A stretch of DNA of 64,000 bases from Epiperipatus broadwayi (taxonomy: Eukaryota > Onychophora > Udeonychophora > Euonychophora > Peripatidae): assembly GCA_028023455.1 (NCBI GenBank), contig JAQFVV010000278.1:186001-250000 (forward strand). Direction: 5' to 3'. Position 1 is the first letter of the stretch. The number at the start of each line of letters is the position of its first letter. Of the stretch, positions 45,062 through 59,444 are shown piece by piece. The notes below the pieces were generated by a model. The model saw nothing but the letters and a program-made list of their open reading frames with translations, searched no databases and had not been told where the DNA came from. Both the position numbers and the translations under genes were made by a program.

Positions 45062-46476
45062 TAAATATAGAAATCAAACAAACCAACTCCTTCTCTTCAA
45101 AACTTGACTTTTATATGACCACAAACATGAAAAAAAAAATCCAATGCTTCGACCACTCCACATAGTCCCCTTCAAGGCACACCAAAACAAAATAAAATAA
45201 TATATATAACAAACAACACACACTCCAAAAAATATATATATAAAAATAATAATAAATAAATAAAATAAACAAAACAAAAAATAAAAAATTACAAAATACA
45301 CCCACAACCAAAAATTTACCCTATCTCACTCCCCCCTCCTACCACCAACAATCACAACCCAAACACAAACAATTTACCTTTCCTTTTTTTTCCACTAAAA
45401 ATCTATATACATCCTTTAAAACATCCAACCAAAAACCCATTATTATCTCCTCTGTTTATCCATTAATATCCTATTTAGTTCTGGTTTTATTTCATTAAAG
45501 TATATACTTTCTTTTATCATCCTTTCATTATATGACTTAATACATTCCAAAGACTTTATATCAAAATCCCCATGCTTAAATTTATTCATGTGAATGTAAA
45601 CAACAGAATTTTTATCACCTAAATGCTGTTTTTAATCTAGTTTTTAATTTATTCTTACTAGTCCCAACATATGTCATTTCTACATTCTTTCTAAAACAAT
45701 TCAAACATTTTATCAAATAAACTGATTCATAATATCTAACCTATTATAGTCCCCATTATTATTAATTAAAAGATTTAAACTTGCTTTCTTTTTATAAACT
45801 GGACAAATTGAAACATTAAATTTCCTATTAATCATTTTAACTAATTTCTTAACTTTAATAAATAAATCTTTAGATATATTAAAACCAACATAAATAATCT
45901 TTTCTCTAAATAATCTTTTCTCTATTCCTACTCCTATCTAATCCCATTCTATTTATTTTATTTATATTTTTATTAGAAAACAAATGTTCAATTACACCCC
46001 TGGGATAATCATTCATAAAACATTCATTCCTAATAATATCAATCTCATTCCCAAACAAATTACTATTTGAACATAACTTAATTGCCCTAATAATTTTATT
46101 ATTAACAATATTAATTTTACTATGATTATCAATATCTGAAAAACAATTATTTGATAATCCAAAAAATGTTTTTTTTTTCTAAACACAGATGTTTCTATAC
46201 TAACACTACCATTCCTATCAATTTTTTTAAAAATTCTAACATCCATATATTCAATATATTAAATAGGATGTTAATAGATAAACAGAAAAGATAATAATAG
46301 GTTTTTAATTAAATGTTTTAAAGGATATATATAGATTTTTAATAATAAAAAAAAAAGGAAATTGTTTGTGTTTAAGTTGTGATTCTTGGTAATAAGAAAG
46401 GAGAGATAAGGTAAATTTTTGGTTATGAATATATTTTGTAATTTTTTATTTTATTTATTTATTATTATTTTTATAT
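45062..46476 (-). mobile_element. Penelope-like element with RT tail and GIY-YIG domain
   Basis: Minus strand order: RT C-terminal part (MDVRIFKKIDRNGSVSIETS, 46,246 onward; then NKIIRAIKLCSNSN, NECFMNDYPRGVIEH), linker, GIY-YIG domain (MTYVGTSKNKLKTRLKQHLG; HGDFDIKSLECIKSYNERMI; KPELNRIL), a U-rich 3' UTR, and at 45,141-45,179 a CCTTGAAGG...GTCGAAGCATTGG hairpin. The UTR (45,212-45,480) recurs inverted at 46,258-46,476, so the element is bracketed by inverted terminal segments. Several frameshifts; no full RT. Confidence 0.82.
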
Positions 46477-47697
46477 TGTGACGACCACGTAAAGTCGTCG
46501 ACACACATATATATTTATTAATAACATTAGATAAATTCACTAACAAGAAGTAATAAAGGTGAAATAAATTAGCTATTAAATTTTTAAAAAAAGGAAGGAA
46601 AAGCAAAAATTGAAATTCTAATGTCAAAATTTACTGTGGATTTGTAATAGTAAGAGAAGGGGAGGGGGGTGCATAAAGAAATGCGTCTCTTTCTCTCTTG
46701 TAAGTCAAATGCTAGAAAGTTATTTTTGTTTATTGTGGGAGAGGGGAAGAGGATGCATAAAGAAATGCGTTTCTTCTCTCTCATTAAAAACTATATAATA
46801 ACAAATTAAAATAAAATGTAAAACACAAATGTGAAAAAAAAAAAGAATTGTAAACTTTAAATAAAATTAAATGTAATATGTGATATATAAAAAAAAACAA
46901 TATGGCCGTAGGTGTGAAAGTCTGTTGGACAAATTAAATTCCACGGACAAAGAAAATGTTAACAACGGAAGATCTTTGCCTGATCTGTTAAATTAATTGG
47001 GACTTACATTCCAGCCACTAATTAAATAAAGAAACATAATGATAAGAATTGGTTGGAAATCTAAGTCTTAATTAAAAATTTTAAAAACAATGAACAAAAG
47101 AAAGAGATTAAGAAAATTACAATTTTATCTGGTATTGCTAGTAGAGACTTTGAAGAAGCAACAGCTCAAAGAAAATGGAAGAAGTGCGTGGCTAGTGGCG
47201 TTAAAGGGACGTGGGTTCGGATTCAAGCCGTCTCACCACTGACTCACAATGTAAGATCTTTGCCTGACCTGTTAGAGGGACCGCCGCTTCTGTAGCTGTC
47301 AACTGAAACTCAACCTAAAGAATCAACAAGCAAAACTGGAACGAGAAATAACCCCACAAACTGAGGAAGTTAATCAAGAGCGCTCGGAAGAAATACCCAT
47401 GGGACAATTACAACAAAGCCTAGGTAAAAGCATGCATGCATTTTAATCTGTTTACTACTCATAACTAAATACACAATTAATAATTTGATAAAATAGAACT
47501 CTATCAACAGGACTTTAATATTTGATCTGTTTTCATATGTTATTATAGCCATGTATTTTATAAGTGTGTGTTTTTTATTATTATTATTATAATGTATTTT
47601 TTATATAAAGTGTGAGTATTATTATTAAACATATTTATCATTAAATTTTGTATCCTTGCTTTATTCTCCTATCACCAAGCTACGACAGGAGGGAAAC
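46477..47697. other. repeat debris with small palindrome, tandem duplication and tRNA-like segment
   Basis: 46,477-46,505 is a small palindrome (TGTGACGAC ... GTCGTCGACACA). TGCATAAAGAAATGCGT occurs at 46,670 and 46,754 in an 84-bp tandem duplication of purine-rich sequence. AAGATCTTTGCCTGA is repeated at about 46,968 and 47,251. At 47,188-47,240 GTGGCTAGTGGCGTTAA and GGGTTCGGATTCAAG look like pol III A and B boxes of a SINE head. No ORF of note. Confidence 0.4.
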
Positions 47698-47999
47698 TGT
47701 AATTAGTGATTAAAGGGGCATGCTGATTTGTTTAAGGTATTCATGTGCTGCTTGTTCGTGCGAATTCCCAATTCTAAAAAATAAATAGCAAGCGCTGGAC
47801 ATTCGTTAAATTTCTTTGAAATAGTTTGCTCTGTTCAGCAGCTGAGAGTTCTTGGCCGGGAAAAATAACGCCAAGATAATATGTACGTATTGCCTTGGGG
47901 TTCGGTCAAGGGTATAGATATGAAGTTAAATTTGTATCTGTATTAGCTCTCTGCTTGTATTGTAACGGCGGTAGTTAAATAAATAAACAATCCATTACA
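47698..47999 (+). mobile_element. 302-bp LTR (solo or fragment of an LTR retrotransposon)
   Basis: Begins TGTAATTAG and ends CCATTACA, with 6-bp perfect inverted termini TGTAAT/ATTACA. A PPT-like ACAGGAGGGAAAC ends directly before it, and a PBS-like GTTGGAGGCTAAGCCGGGAT follows directly. No second copy is in the window. There is no flanking target duplication, so it is not a clean solo LTR. Confidence 0.6.
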
Positions 48000-48020
48000 G
48001 TTGGAGGCTAAGCCGGGATA
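48000..48020 (+). other. PBS-like sequence after the 302-bp LTR
   Basis: TTGGAGGCTAAGCCGGGAT resembles the tRNA-Pro-type PBS TGGGGGCTCGTCCGGGAT in length and in the GGCT....CCGGGAT frame. It supports reading 47,698-47,999 as a 5' LTR. Confidence 0.45.
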
Positions 48021-48189
48021 TTTCGGTTAGCAAAACTGTTAGTAAACAAATAAGAAATAAATAAGATAATAAAAAATCAAAGTCGGAAAAGAATTAAAGT
48101 ATAATAAATAAATATAATATAAAATAAAATAATCGAAATAAATATAATTGAATACACAAATAAATAAAGCAACCATCCAAATAACCATT

Positions 48190-48410
48190 TCCGTTATAAT
48201 ATATATATATATACTCCTGGAACATGTGTTACCTGTTATATATATATTATTCCACCTTAGTGTGCCTTGAAAAAGACCATACAAAATAGTCGAAACGTCG
48301 GACTTTTTTCCCCCATATCCACAGTCATATAAAAAACAAGCTTCAACAAGAAGGAGTCCGTTTGTTTGATTTCTATATTGGATATTTATGAATTATTTTG
48401 AAAAGAAGAA
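48190..48410 (+). mobile_element. PLE 3' end with hammerhead-like motif
   Basis: CCTTGAAAAAGACCATA, then ATAGTCGAAACGTCGGAC (48,265-48,302), followed by CATATAAAAAACAAGCTTC and TTTGTTTGATTTCTATATT. The last part matches the minus-strand end of the PLE at 45,062-45,120. This copy keeps GAAAC and GTC. Confidence 0.65.
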
Positions 48411-48498
48411 CTGTGTGCTTGATATATTAAATTATTTTATATAAATATAGCATTATTGTGTCTACTAATTTCATGTCCATATTTCACTGCATTTCTTC

Positions 48499-49113
48499 AG
48501 CAGACATATATCCCTGCTTCAGAAAACTCAATTTGACGGGTTTATTCTAAATAAGTTCCACGCAAATGCAAGAACATTCCCCCCATTTTTCAGACCCAGA
48601 GGATCCTATTATTTCTTGTTACCAATGGATCGTTCCTGCCTGCTAATGAGAGTCCTCAAGGGTTATACAAAGGCACCCATTCCTTCATTCCATGACCCAT
48701 TTAACTCCACAAAAGCAAACACATTCCCACCATCGCCCTATTACAAGACTTCACATTCCAGTCTACCTCATTATAAGTTTATTGCTTCAGCAACTCAGCA
48801 CCACCCTCCCTATCCCTTACGTATGTTAAAGCCTAATATTTCAGCATTTATTGGTCATGATCATGAGATTTACACATCCATCCATTTAACCATATTTTCC
48901 AGTTAATTAAACCTACCCTGCTTCATTCATTACCATGTACCCACCCGAAAGACATCCACCGCAAAGATCAAAATGTGTTCCAAGGTCCCTTATTTATATA
49001 TTTCTTGTACATTGAAACTTTTACAATTAATGTAATTTCCACAATCTTATAAGTCCAGAAAATGAAATTAAGTGGTAGTCATTTCTTTTGTTTATAATTT
49101 TAATACTAATAAA
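48499..49113 (+). CDS. candidate 3'-terminal coding exon of an unidentified gene
   Basis: From a good splice-acceptor context (CTACTAAT branch-like site at about 48,456, pyrimidine-rich tract, TTCTTCAG ending at 48,500) one frame is open for about 135 codons to TAA at 48,904-48,906. An AATAAA lies at 49,108-49,113 with a GT-rich stretch after it. The product includes KFHANARTFPPFFRPRGSYY, MDRSCLLMRVLKGYTKAP and HDPFNSTKANTFPPSPYY; it is Pro/Ser/Tyr/His-rich near the end. The stretch is less AT-rich than its neighbours and does not match any repeat in the window. I recognise no family. It could also be unrecognised transposon sequence or chance. Confidence 0.3.
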
Positions 49114-49369
49114 GTGTTGTATCTTTTATATATACATTGCATTGGATGTCTTGTTTGCCACAGGGAAGTCATATAGTTAATAATCTAGTTTTAAGAGTCT
49201 CTATATCTCCCTGAACACCAAGCCTAAAAAAGAAATGAAGTAGTATGTAAGTTGGAATGAGTTATGGTGATTAAATCATCCTGGTAGTGATTTATGCAGT
49301 TGTCGGCTCATCCTGACCATTATACTACCATATATGCAAAACTTTATATAACACTGACATTTCTGCTAT

Positions 49370-50560
49370 TGGCCTTAACTGTTTAACTGTCTATGATCCT
49401 TAACCTTTCCTTTAAATAGTAGCCATACTCTTGTATTATTCCAGCTATCTGGAAATTCTTCTATGCTATCTCATTAAAACATGATAATATATTTAATTTT
49501 GCTCTATTTCCTAAATTCATTACTATCTCTGTCGCCCATACATCTAAACTTCTTGCCTTTCCACTTTTCAGTTTCTTCCCTGCCTCATTCATTTTGTGTG
49601 AATCTAATATTTCCATAACTATATATATGCTTTTATATTTGTTATCACTGTCCTTTACACATCTAACACCTTTTCTATATCCATTACATACTTATTTAAG
49701 ATGATCTCTAATTCTTCTCTAGAGTTACAATCTTTTCCCTCATCATCTAGTAATACTATTTCTCCCCTACATTCTTTTTTAATATATTTCTAATTTTTTT
49801 AACTCCCATCCCTTCTGTTTTTAATAACATCCTCCAATAATTTATTATTTAATTTCATTCTCTATAATTATCTATTTTAGTCAACTTTTTTTAAAAATAT
49901 TTTCCCCCTTTAATATCAATATCTTTTTCACTTTTTTGTTTTTAATAGCACATTTATATTCTTTGCATACTTTCCCCCTATCTTTTACACTTTTATTAAT
50001 TCTCATTTTTCTATTACCTTTATTCTTCTAAATATTCTCACCTAAAATCCTATTTGCCACTTTTTCTACTTCATCACATCAGTCCTTATATTCATCCCTA
50101 ACAAACCGTTTCATGTTTTCTTCTAATTTTATTTTATATTCTTCTAACTTATTCTTATCATTCACTTTCCATCCACATCTTTCACTAACCTTTCTACTTT
50201 TATTACTATTTTACTTCACATTAATAATCATTTCAAATTATGATCACTATTACATACTCTCTCTTCATTATCAAACATTTTAATTTTCCATATTTTATTC
50301 ATTCTCTCTTTCTCTACTAATCCACAATCTATTGTGTGAAATATATTATTTCTAGACCATGTATATTATCCCACATAAATATCTGATAAATTCCTAATGC
50401 TCAAATTCACTCTGACAAAAATTCTTCAAAGGCTGTTCATTTTTGTTATCCATATCATCAATTTTTTCAATATGCCCATTCATATCCCTTATAACCACTA
50501 TTTTCTTCCCCCCTTTTTTTTTGAAACTCTGTATATCCTTAACTAGGCGTTCATATTGTG
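49370..50560 (-). mobile_element. non-LTR retrotransposon endonuclease and start of RT
   Basis: Minus strand: IVVIRDMNGHIEKIDDMDNK (endonuclease, GDMNGH in active relatives), then TWSRNNIFHTIDCGLVEKER and EERVCNSDHNL (the SDH catalytic block with His). A frame-shifted linker follows, then KKLKSGKARSLDVWATEIV, the entry to the RT domain (KSGKAPGLDG type). It stops near 49,370. Orientation and style suit the family whose RT is at 41,156-43,360, but no overlap proves it. Confidence 0.75.
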
Positions 50561-51479
50561 ACGATTGAAATGAGCAGACAACAGCAAAATCACCACTATG
50601 TGATTTATACTGTCACAACTCATTCCAACGCCACGATACTACATTTTATTTAGCTCAATTATCAGAGAAGGACAAAGACTCCTAACTTATTACTATTATC
50701 TGATTTACCTATGGCAAATAAAACACCCAATGCAATACACATATATATGTGAGTACAAATACTTTATTGGTAATAAAATCAAAAGAAATGAATATTGCTT
50801 AATTTATTGCTAGACCCATCGGAAATAGTGGGTATGACATTAATTAGTGATTGTATATGTCAAGAATTTCAATGCATAATATATATGATCTTGGATGATA
50901 TATTTTGTGGTCTTTGGGGCAGTTATCCCTCAAGTAGATATCTGATAATAAATGAAACAGGATAAAGTGAGAGGGTTAATTAACTCTAATAAATATGATT
51001 AAATAGATGATCGCATAGCTCTCATGATCATTACTCACTACTGCTGAAATATCAGGCTTGCCAATCTAAGAAAATAAGGAAGGCAGCACTGAGCCTCCAA
51101 AGCAATAATAAATCCAACAAGAAGGCGACAATGGGAATACATTCGCTTTTGCAAAGCTAATATTCAAGTTTCCATGGAATAAATGGGTCATGATAGGAAA
51201 GTATGAGTGTCTTCCTAAATCTTTAATAAATCTTATTAACAGACAAGAATGATCTGCTGTACTGGTAATAATACAAGAACAAGACTCTTCGGGCCTGAAT
51301 ATAAAAGGAATATTCCTGCATTTGCATGGATCATATTCAAAAGGGAGCTGTCAAATTAATTTTCTCCGAAGCAGGAAGGTGCATCTGCTGAAGATATAAA
51401 ATAACATTAGACAACCCAGTAATGCTAAATATAAATAACCGAATATTTGGCCTTAACATTAAATATATATAAAATAAAA
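50561..51479. other. spacer, no gene seen
   Basis: TGTGACGATTG at 50,555 and CTGTCACA near 50,617 are a short inverted pair. The rest has no supported feature. Confidence 0.35.
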
Positions 51480-52140
51480 ATATGAATGGTCATCTCAGAA
51501 GTTTACAATATGTGGCCCATTACATTATGTAGGCCCAATCATGGCCTACGCAGTTATTCCAAAATTTTGTACAGAAAATCATTCCCCGCCCAATTGGAGA
51601 TCTACCCCAATAGATCCCACACATATGAGAAATCGTTGATACGATAGCCTCGCAACTATGTATATATTAAATTGTATTAAGTTTTATAGAATTAAAATGT
51701 TGTATCTGCAGTATACATATATATTTCATTAATTATATTGCAGCAAGTTTTATAGAATTAAAATAGAATATATCTGCAGAATACATATATATTGGCCTTT
51801 TTCAAAAATACAAACTTTTAACTTTATTTTGGTCAAACTTTATTTTATTTAAAATTATAAGTTGTTTATAAATCATCTGTAATTGTGTTAATAGCCAGAA
51901 TACTAATTTGGAAATAACAGCTTTTAAATAGAAAATTTCAAAATAACGAACAGAATAAAATAAAATAAATTAAAATTGATGAGAGGAGGGATTTAAACAT
52001 TTGCCTTGATAGAATTATTGAACTGACTTTTAGATACATCAAAATATTTAATCATTGAAATATATTTACTAAATTTGCCTTCTTCATCTGATTTTTAAAC
52101 AATAAGTCTAGCAGTTTTAAAAAGAATTGAGAATATTACA
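51480..52140. repeat. dispersed repeat, copy B (inverted relative to 44,280-45,000)
   Basis: Reverse-complement homologue of copy A along about 650-700 bp. It has its own ~80-bp internal duplication (AAGTTTTATAGAATTAAAAT at about 51,677 and 51,745). Confidence 0.65.
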
Positions 52141-52552
52141 ATAGTCGACCCCTCTTTATGTCCAAAAAATTAAGTGTGAGTCATATTACAATAAGAAAAC
52201 ATATTTTAAATAATACAATAAGAAAACATATTTTAGAGACACTAAATAAATAATTACTCCAAATAAAGAAAGCAGACTATTAAAGATGTTAGAATTGTTC
52301 ATCAGTAAATTGATATTTTATAGCATTAAAATAAATCACTATTTTAACAGGCCTTCAGGAAAGATTTTGATAAACAGTAAAGCACTATGCTGACCTTTAT
52401 GGTACAGTTCCTCTGTCTTCTGGAATAGTGCTCTTGAATATTGGCCAACTGGTTATTCAGACACTTCTAATGGTCATCATCCAGTAACGCCCTCTGTTTA
52501 AAAATCTACATCTCAATAATAGCAAACCTTAAAATGATACCCATATATATAG

Positions 52553-52554
52553 AG

Positions 52555-52630
<76 letters not shown>

Positions 52631-52675
52631 GGATGGATGGATGGATGGATGGATGGATGGATGGATGGATGGATG

Positions 52676-52755
<80 letters not shown>
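52553..52755. repeat. compound microsatellite (GATA)n(GATG)n(GATA)n
   Basis: About 19 GATA units, about 12 GATG units (52,629-52,678) and about 19-20 GATA units. The long minus-strand frames of Ser-Ile-Tyr-Leu repeats across it are artefacts. Confidence 0.97.
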
Positions 52756-52756
<1 letters not shown>

Positions 52757-53043
52757 ATTGTAAATGAAATAGGATGATAAATAACAGCCAGCCAAAATGA
52801 AAAACAACCAGGACAATCAATTGGAATATTTCAAACAGACCAAAAGCCCATACATTAGACAAGCCACAATTGTAAGCTATAAAGAATGAAGGGCCAATAA
52901 ATGAAAATAACAATTTCATGAGATCTCACCAATAAATGTAAATAATGAACTGTTAAACAACCACTGCCTCAACAATAATAATATTGGCCAAATCATAATA
53001 ATACGTTAGCTAAGATCAGTGTTCGAATGTCACAAGGCACAGC

Positions 53044-53184
<141 letters not shown>

Positions 53185-53186
53185 CA

Positions 53187-53647
53187 ATTATTTTATATAG
53201 CGCAATGTTTTATAAACTGTAATAGTTAAACAGCATTAAGCTGTTGCACATGTGCTTTGCAGATTTTGACTATAAATGACTGAATACAAACACTTCAAAC
53301 ACATGATAAAGTCTTTGGGAAAAGATAGAATGGCCATCTATCTTTTCGAACCCAAAGGCTTTTGTATGGGCAAATCTTAAGTGTCTGAAAGTGAAAGTGT
53401 GAAGATATTAAATATTCACTTTAAATTACTTTTACATGCTTGAATGAATGACGCTGGTAAAAATTACTAGAATTTACGATACGTCATTCTTATTTGAAAT
53501 TAAATATATGTAAATAAATCAATTATTTTATATAGCATGATGTTTTATAAACTGTAATAGTTAAACAGCATTAAGCTGTTGCACATGTGCTTTGCAGATT
53601 TTAACTATAAATGACTGAATACAAACACTTCAAACACATGATAAAGT

Positions 53648-53648
<1 letters not shown>
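53187..53648 (+). repeat. hairpin repeat, tandem copy (period about 334 bp)
   Basis: A full unit at 53,187-53,520 is followed by a partial second unit at 53,521-53,648; TTATTTTATATAGC and TGTAATAGTTAAACAGC recur in phase. Inside the unit, CTTTGGG-AAAAGATAGA...GGCC...TCTATCTTTT-CGAA-CCCAAAG forms a nested hairpin. It is bounded by (AAT)n on the left and its complement (TTA)n on the right. Confidence 0.75.
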
Positions 53649-56429
<2,781 letters not shown>

Positions 56430-56680
56430 TAGTGTGAAATAGAAACTGTGGACTTAATCAGCAAAGTATTTAATAGCTTCACACTCTCAAATCAAAATGC
56501 TTTAGATTCGCCTATATATTTAATAAGTAGGTTGAAGATAAGAGTGGCCACTCTTGTCTTTTAAAGTTGTTAATCTTGTGTTAAAGATTTGTAGAGATCC
56601 CTACTATCAAAATTCAGGCATATAGTCTTAAAGTGATAGCCTTAATATGTAGTATAATTTATTCAAATTGTTTATGAAGA
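56430..56680 (+). repeat. hairpin repeat, single copy
   Basis: Homologous to the reverse complement of 29,935-30,165. The centre is a perfect palindrome AAGAGTGGCCACTCTT, followed by TTAATCTTGTGTTAAAG. The layout CTTCACACTCTCA, AAATGCTTTAGA, hairpin, TCTTGTGTT parallels the 22-kb unit, so the two are related subfamilies. Confidence 0.65.
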
Positions 56681-58320
56681 GTGATAATTTTGAAAACTGG
56701 AAATAATAATAAATTTAGAAGCAAATTTCCATTGAGATTTCAATAATATATCACATTTAAAAGTACATATTATTATTATAATAATAAATTTCCATAAAAC
56801 ATTTATAAGTTAATAAGCCCTTAATTCAACATGTTGAGCAAAATATATTTCCTTGTTTTAGCTTTAAGTAGACATAACACAGATATTTTGTGAGTAAATC
56901 AGTTTCACTTTATTGTTAATAATAATAATTGTCATTTTATAGACAACAGCTTTTTAAATAACTTACTTCTTAAATAAATGAATGTTATTCTTTAAATGAA
57001 CAATTAATAACAATAATAATGCATATTGTATAAATTTTAATTCATTAATTGATAATGCACTTTGTAAAATATGGATACGTGTCTATATAATATGAGTTTT
57101 ACAATAAAAACTACTACAGTGTTCAGGCTTAACACCTGCATTTATATATGTAATATATGTGGCATTCGAACTCAGACTTTTACACAACCCACAACTGTCA
57201 ATGCCATCTTATATTACTGACCCATCTGATCACACACATGTTGAAAAGATAAATAATCACCAATATAAGTATTTCGGGATAAACCAGCACTCATCAGTTG
57301 GGATAGATTATCATCTGTAAATGAATTTGAAATTCATTAATTATTTCCTTCTCAAAACATGTAATAATTCAGGTAAGGCATATATAAAGTATTTCATAAT
57401 TACAAAGCAGTTTCAGCAATTTGGATTCAAAGTCTTTTTTGATTTAAAATGAAGTAATCCGAATAAATCCTTCTTTTAAATATAATAAATATATTATAAT
57501 ACTAGTACAATAATAGTCACTTAAAGAATAGCTACAAATGTTTAAAGTTTTTAGTGGTCTTAATGTTTTCAGCATATTTTAGAAATTTAATTTTGTAATA
57601 TCGTATAGACATAGTATGAAAAACAGAATTAATAAAAGTTTTTATTCAACAGGAATGGCAATATTATTGCAAAATCCATTAAAGTACTAATTTTTTGCAA
57701 AAATGATTTAATTTATGTTGAGTTTTTAATTGAAACTTTCATAATGCTGGAAGTTTTATCAGTTTCACACATTGTCGTATATATCTGTTTATTTATACAT
57801 TATGTATAAAATTTAATTTATTTTTAAACTAATTATCTGTAACATAGATTTTAACATGAATAAAAAAAATATATTTTTTTTATCGTGACCCCTAATGCAT
57901 CTAGTTAAAAATTAAAAATTAACAATAAAGTAATTTATATCTTTATATAAATATAAAAAGTAAAGTAAATGAACCTGACATTTAAAATTTTCAAATCGAA
58001 TGAAAATGGTTTTATAAGGCAATATAAATTAACAATGATGATACTAAAATAATATAATTTTTAAAAAATCAATTATATTGTACTAAAAACATAATGAGAT
58101 TTAAACTTTTAATGTGCATTCAGAAAAAATAAAATACAAAATTAAATATCACATAAAAGTCCTCCTATATTCTACAAATTGTAATTTATGACTTAAGTGA
58201 CCCATAATTAAAATATATATACTTAAAAAATATTAATGAAATATATAAATGGGAATTCCTAAATTTGATATAAGCTGTCTGTATAAATATACAACCATAA
58301 ATTATTTGTACTTTTATATA
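56681..58320. other. AT-rich stretch with a possible SINE head
   Basis: On the minus strand at about 57,160-57,235, GGCATTGACAGTTGTGGG and GAGTTCGAATGCC look like pol III boxes. Otherwise nothing is seen. Confidence 0.3.
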
Positions 58321-58626
58321 GGACTATTTCCATCAACTAATATTTGTGTTGAATGTCTTTAGAAAAATGTAACTTTATCTTAACATTCCAAATACATTCA
58401 ACTGTTGGTAATAACACATCAAACAGGATAATATATGCTAATACTGTCACTGGTCAGGCCAGCATCATCTGAAGTCAGAGAAGACACTAATACCTCTCGA
58501 AATGTTGTGCATATACTAACCTGTTTGATGTGCTATTACTAACAATTGAATATATTTGGAATATTTAAATAAAGTTAAATTTTTCTAAAGAAATTAAATA
58601 CACATAATAGATGATGGAAATAGTCC
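58321..58626. repeat. 306-bp foldback with hammerhead-like centre
   Basis: Arms 58,321-58,445 and 58,507-58,626 are imperfect reverse complements (GGACTATTTCCATCA against TGATGGAAATAGTCC at the tips; CACATCAAACAGG against CCTGTTTGATGTG inside). The loop has CTGAAGT (58,469-58,475), GAG...CTC and CGAAATGTTG (58,498-58,507), the hammerhead box order in degenerate form. Confidence 0.7.
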
Positions 58627-59099
58627 AATATAAAAATACAACTAGGTCACCATCATTACAATTTAGCACAACCATAAATTATCTCTGTAAACCATTTCTT
58701 CATCTTGTATCTTAGTGTTACCTCAGAATGAACTATCAGCCATATGATTGCGTTCTCTCACTGGAGACTTGCTTATTCCATTTTTGATTAATTAATTCCT
58801 TTACTACCTTAATTTGTATATTTAAAAACAAACTTTTTTTTTTTTTTATTGGTTGGACTTTTAATCGTGTTTAAATTGTTTGCTGTGTCAGTATATAATG
58901 GGTTTTAACAGAATATTTATTAACCCTGGTGATGGAAGGTATGAACCCAAAAAATGTCAGTACAATAATATTGCTAATTATAAATAAATGAACCAGGATA
59001 ATATATTTGTTATATATCAGTTTTAAATTAAAGTCTTCCTTTCAACATGTATATCACGCACACACACACATATATATATATATGCAAATAAAATGTTTG

Positions 59100-59335
59100 T
59101 TAATAAGGGTAATTAACTATTATATAGACTTTCAAGCAGCAGAAGTACTTTCAGTTAATTCCTTAATCTACTTCAACTGCTGTTAAATTCAAAAACAAAA
59201 TGGAAGCAAGCATCATCAACTTAAATCCCATGAATCCTGAATTTTAATATTAGCAAGTTTCCTATTCATTTTATTTCTATTTATTAAAATCGCCTCAATA
59301 ATTTTCCATTATTTATTATTATTATAAACTTATCA
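59100..59335 (-). pseudogene. PLE 3' end remnant
   Basis: Matches the minus-strand copy at 39,255-39,440: AAGCAGCAGAAGTACTTTCA, AATTCCTTAATC, AACTGC.GTTAAATTCAAA, ATGGAAGCAAGCAT, CCCATGAATCC. It covers the last GIY-YIG codons and the 3' UTR. Confidence 0.7.
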
Positions 59336-59444
59336 ATAACGCTAAATAAAATATTACTCTTAGAAGTATCCAAAATTATAACAGTAAAAATAAAAAGGTG
59401 AACAAAAATTTTATTTTGAAATGTTTTATACATATATATATATA

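Noticed and set aside
45074-45311. Two overlapping 66-77-codon hydrophobic minus-strand frames
   Set aside because: They translate the U-rich PLE 3' UTR; hydrophobicity follows from base composition.
52506-52919. Minus-strand frames of 95 and 137 codons rich in Ser-Ile-Tyr-Leu
   Set aside because: Direct translation of the (GATA)n/(GATG)n microsatellite.
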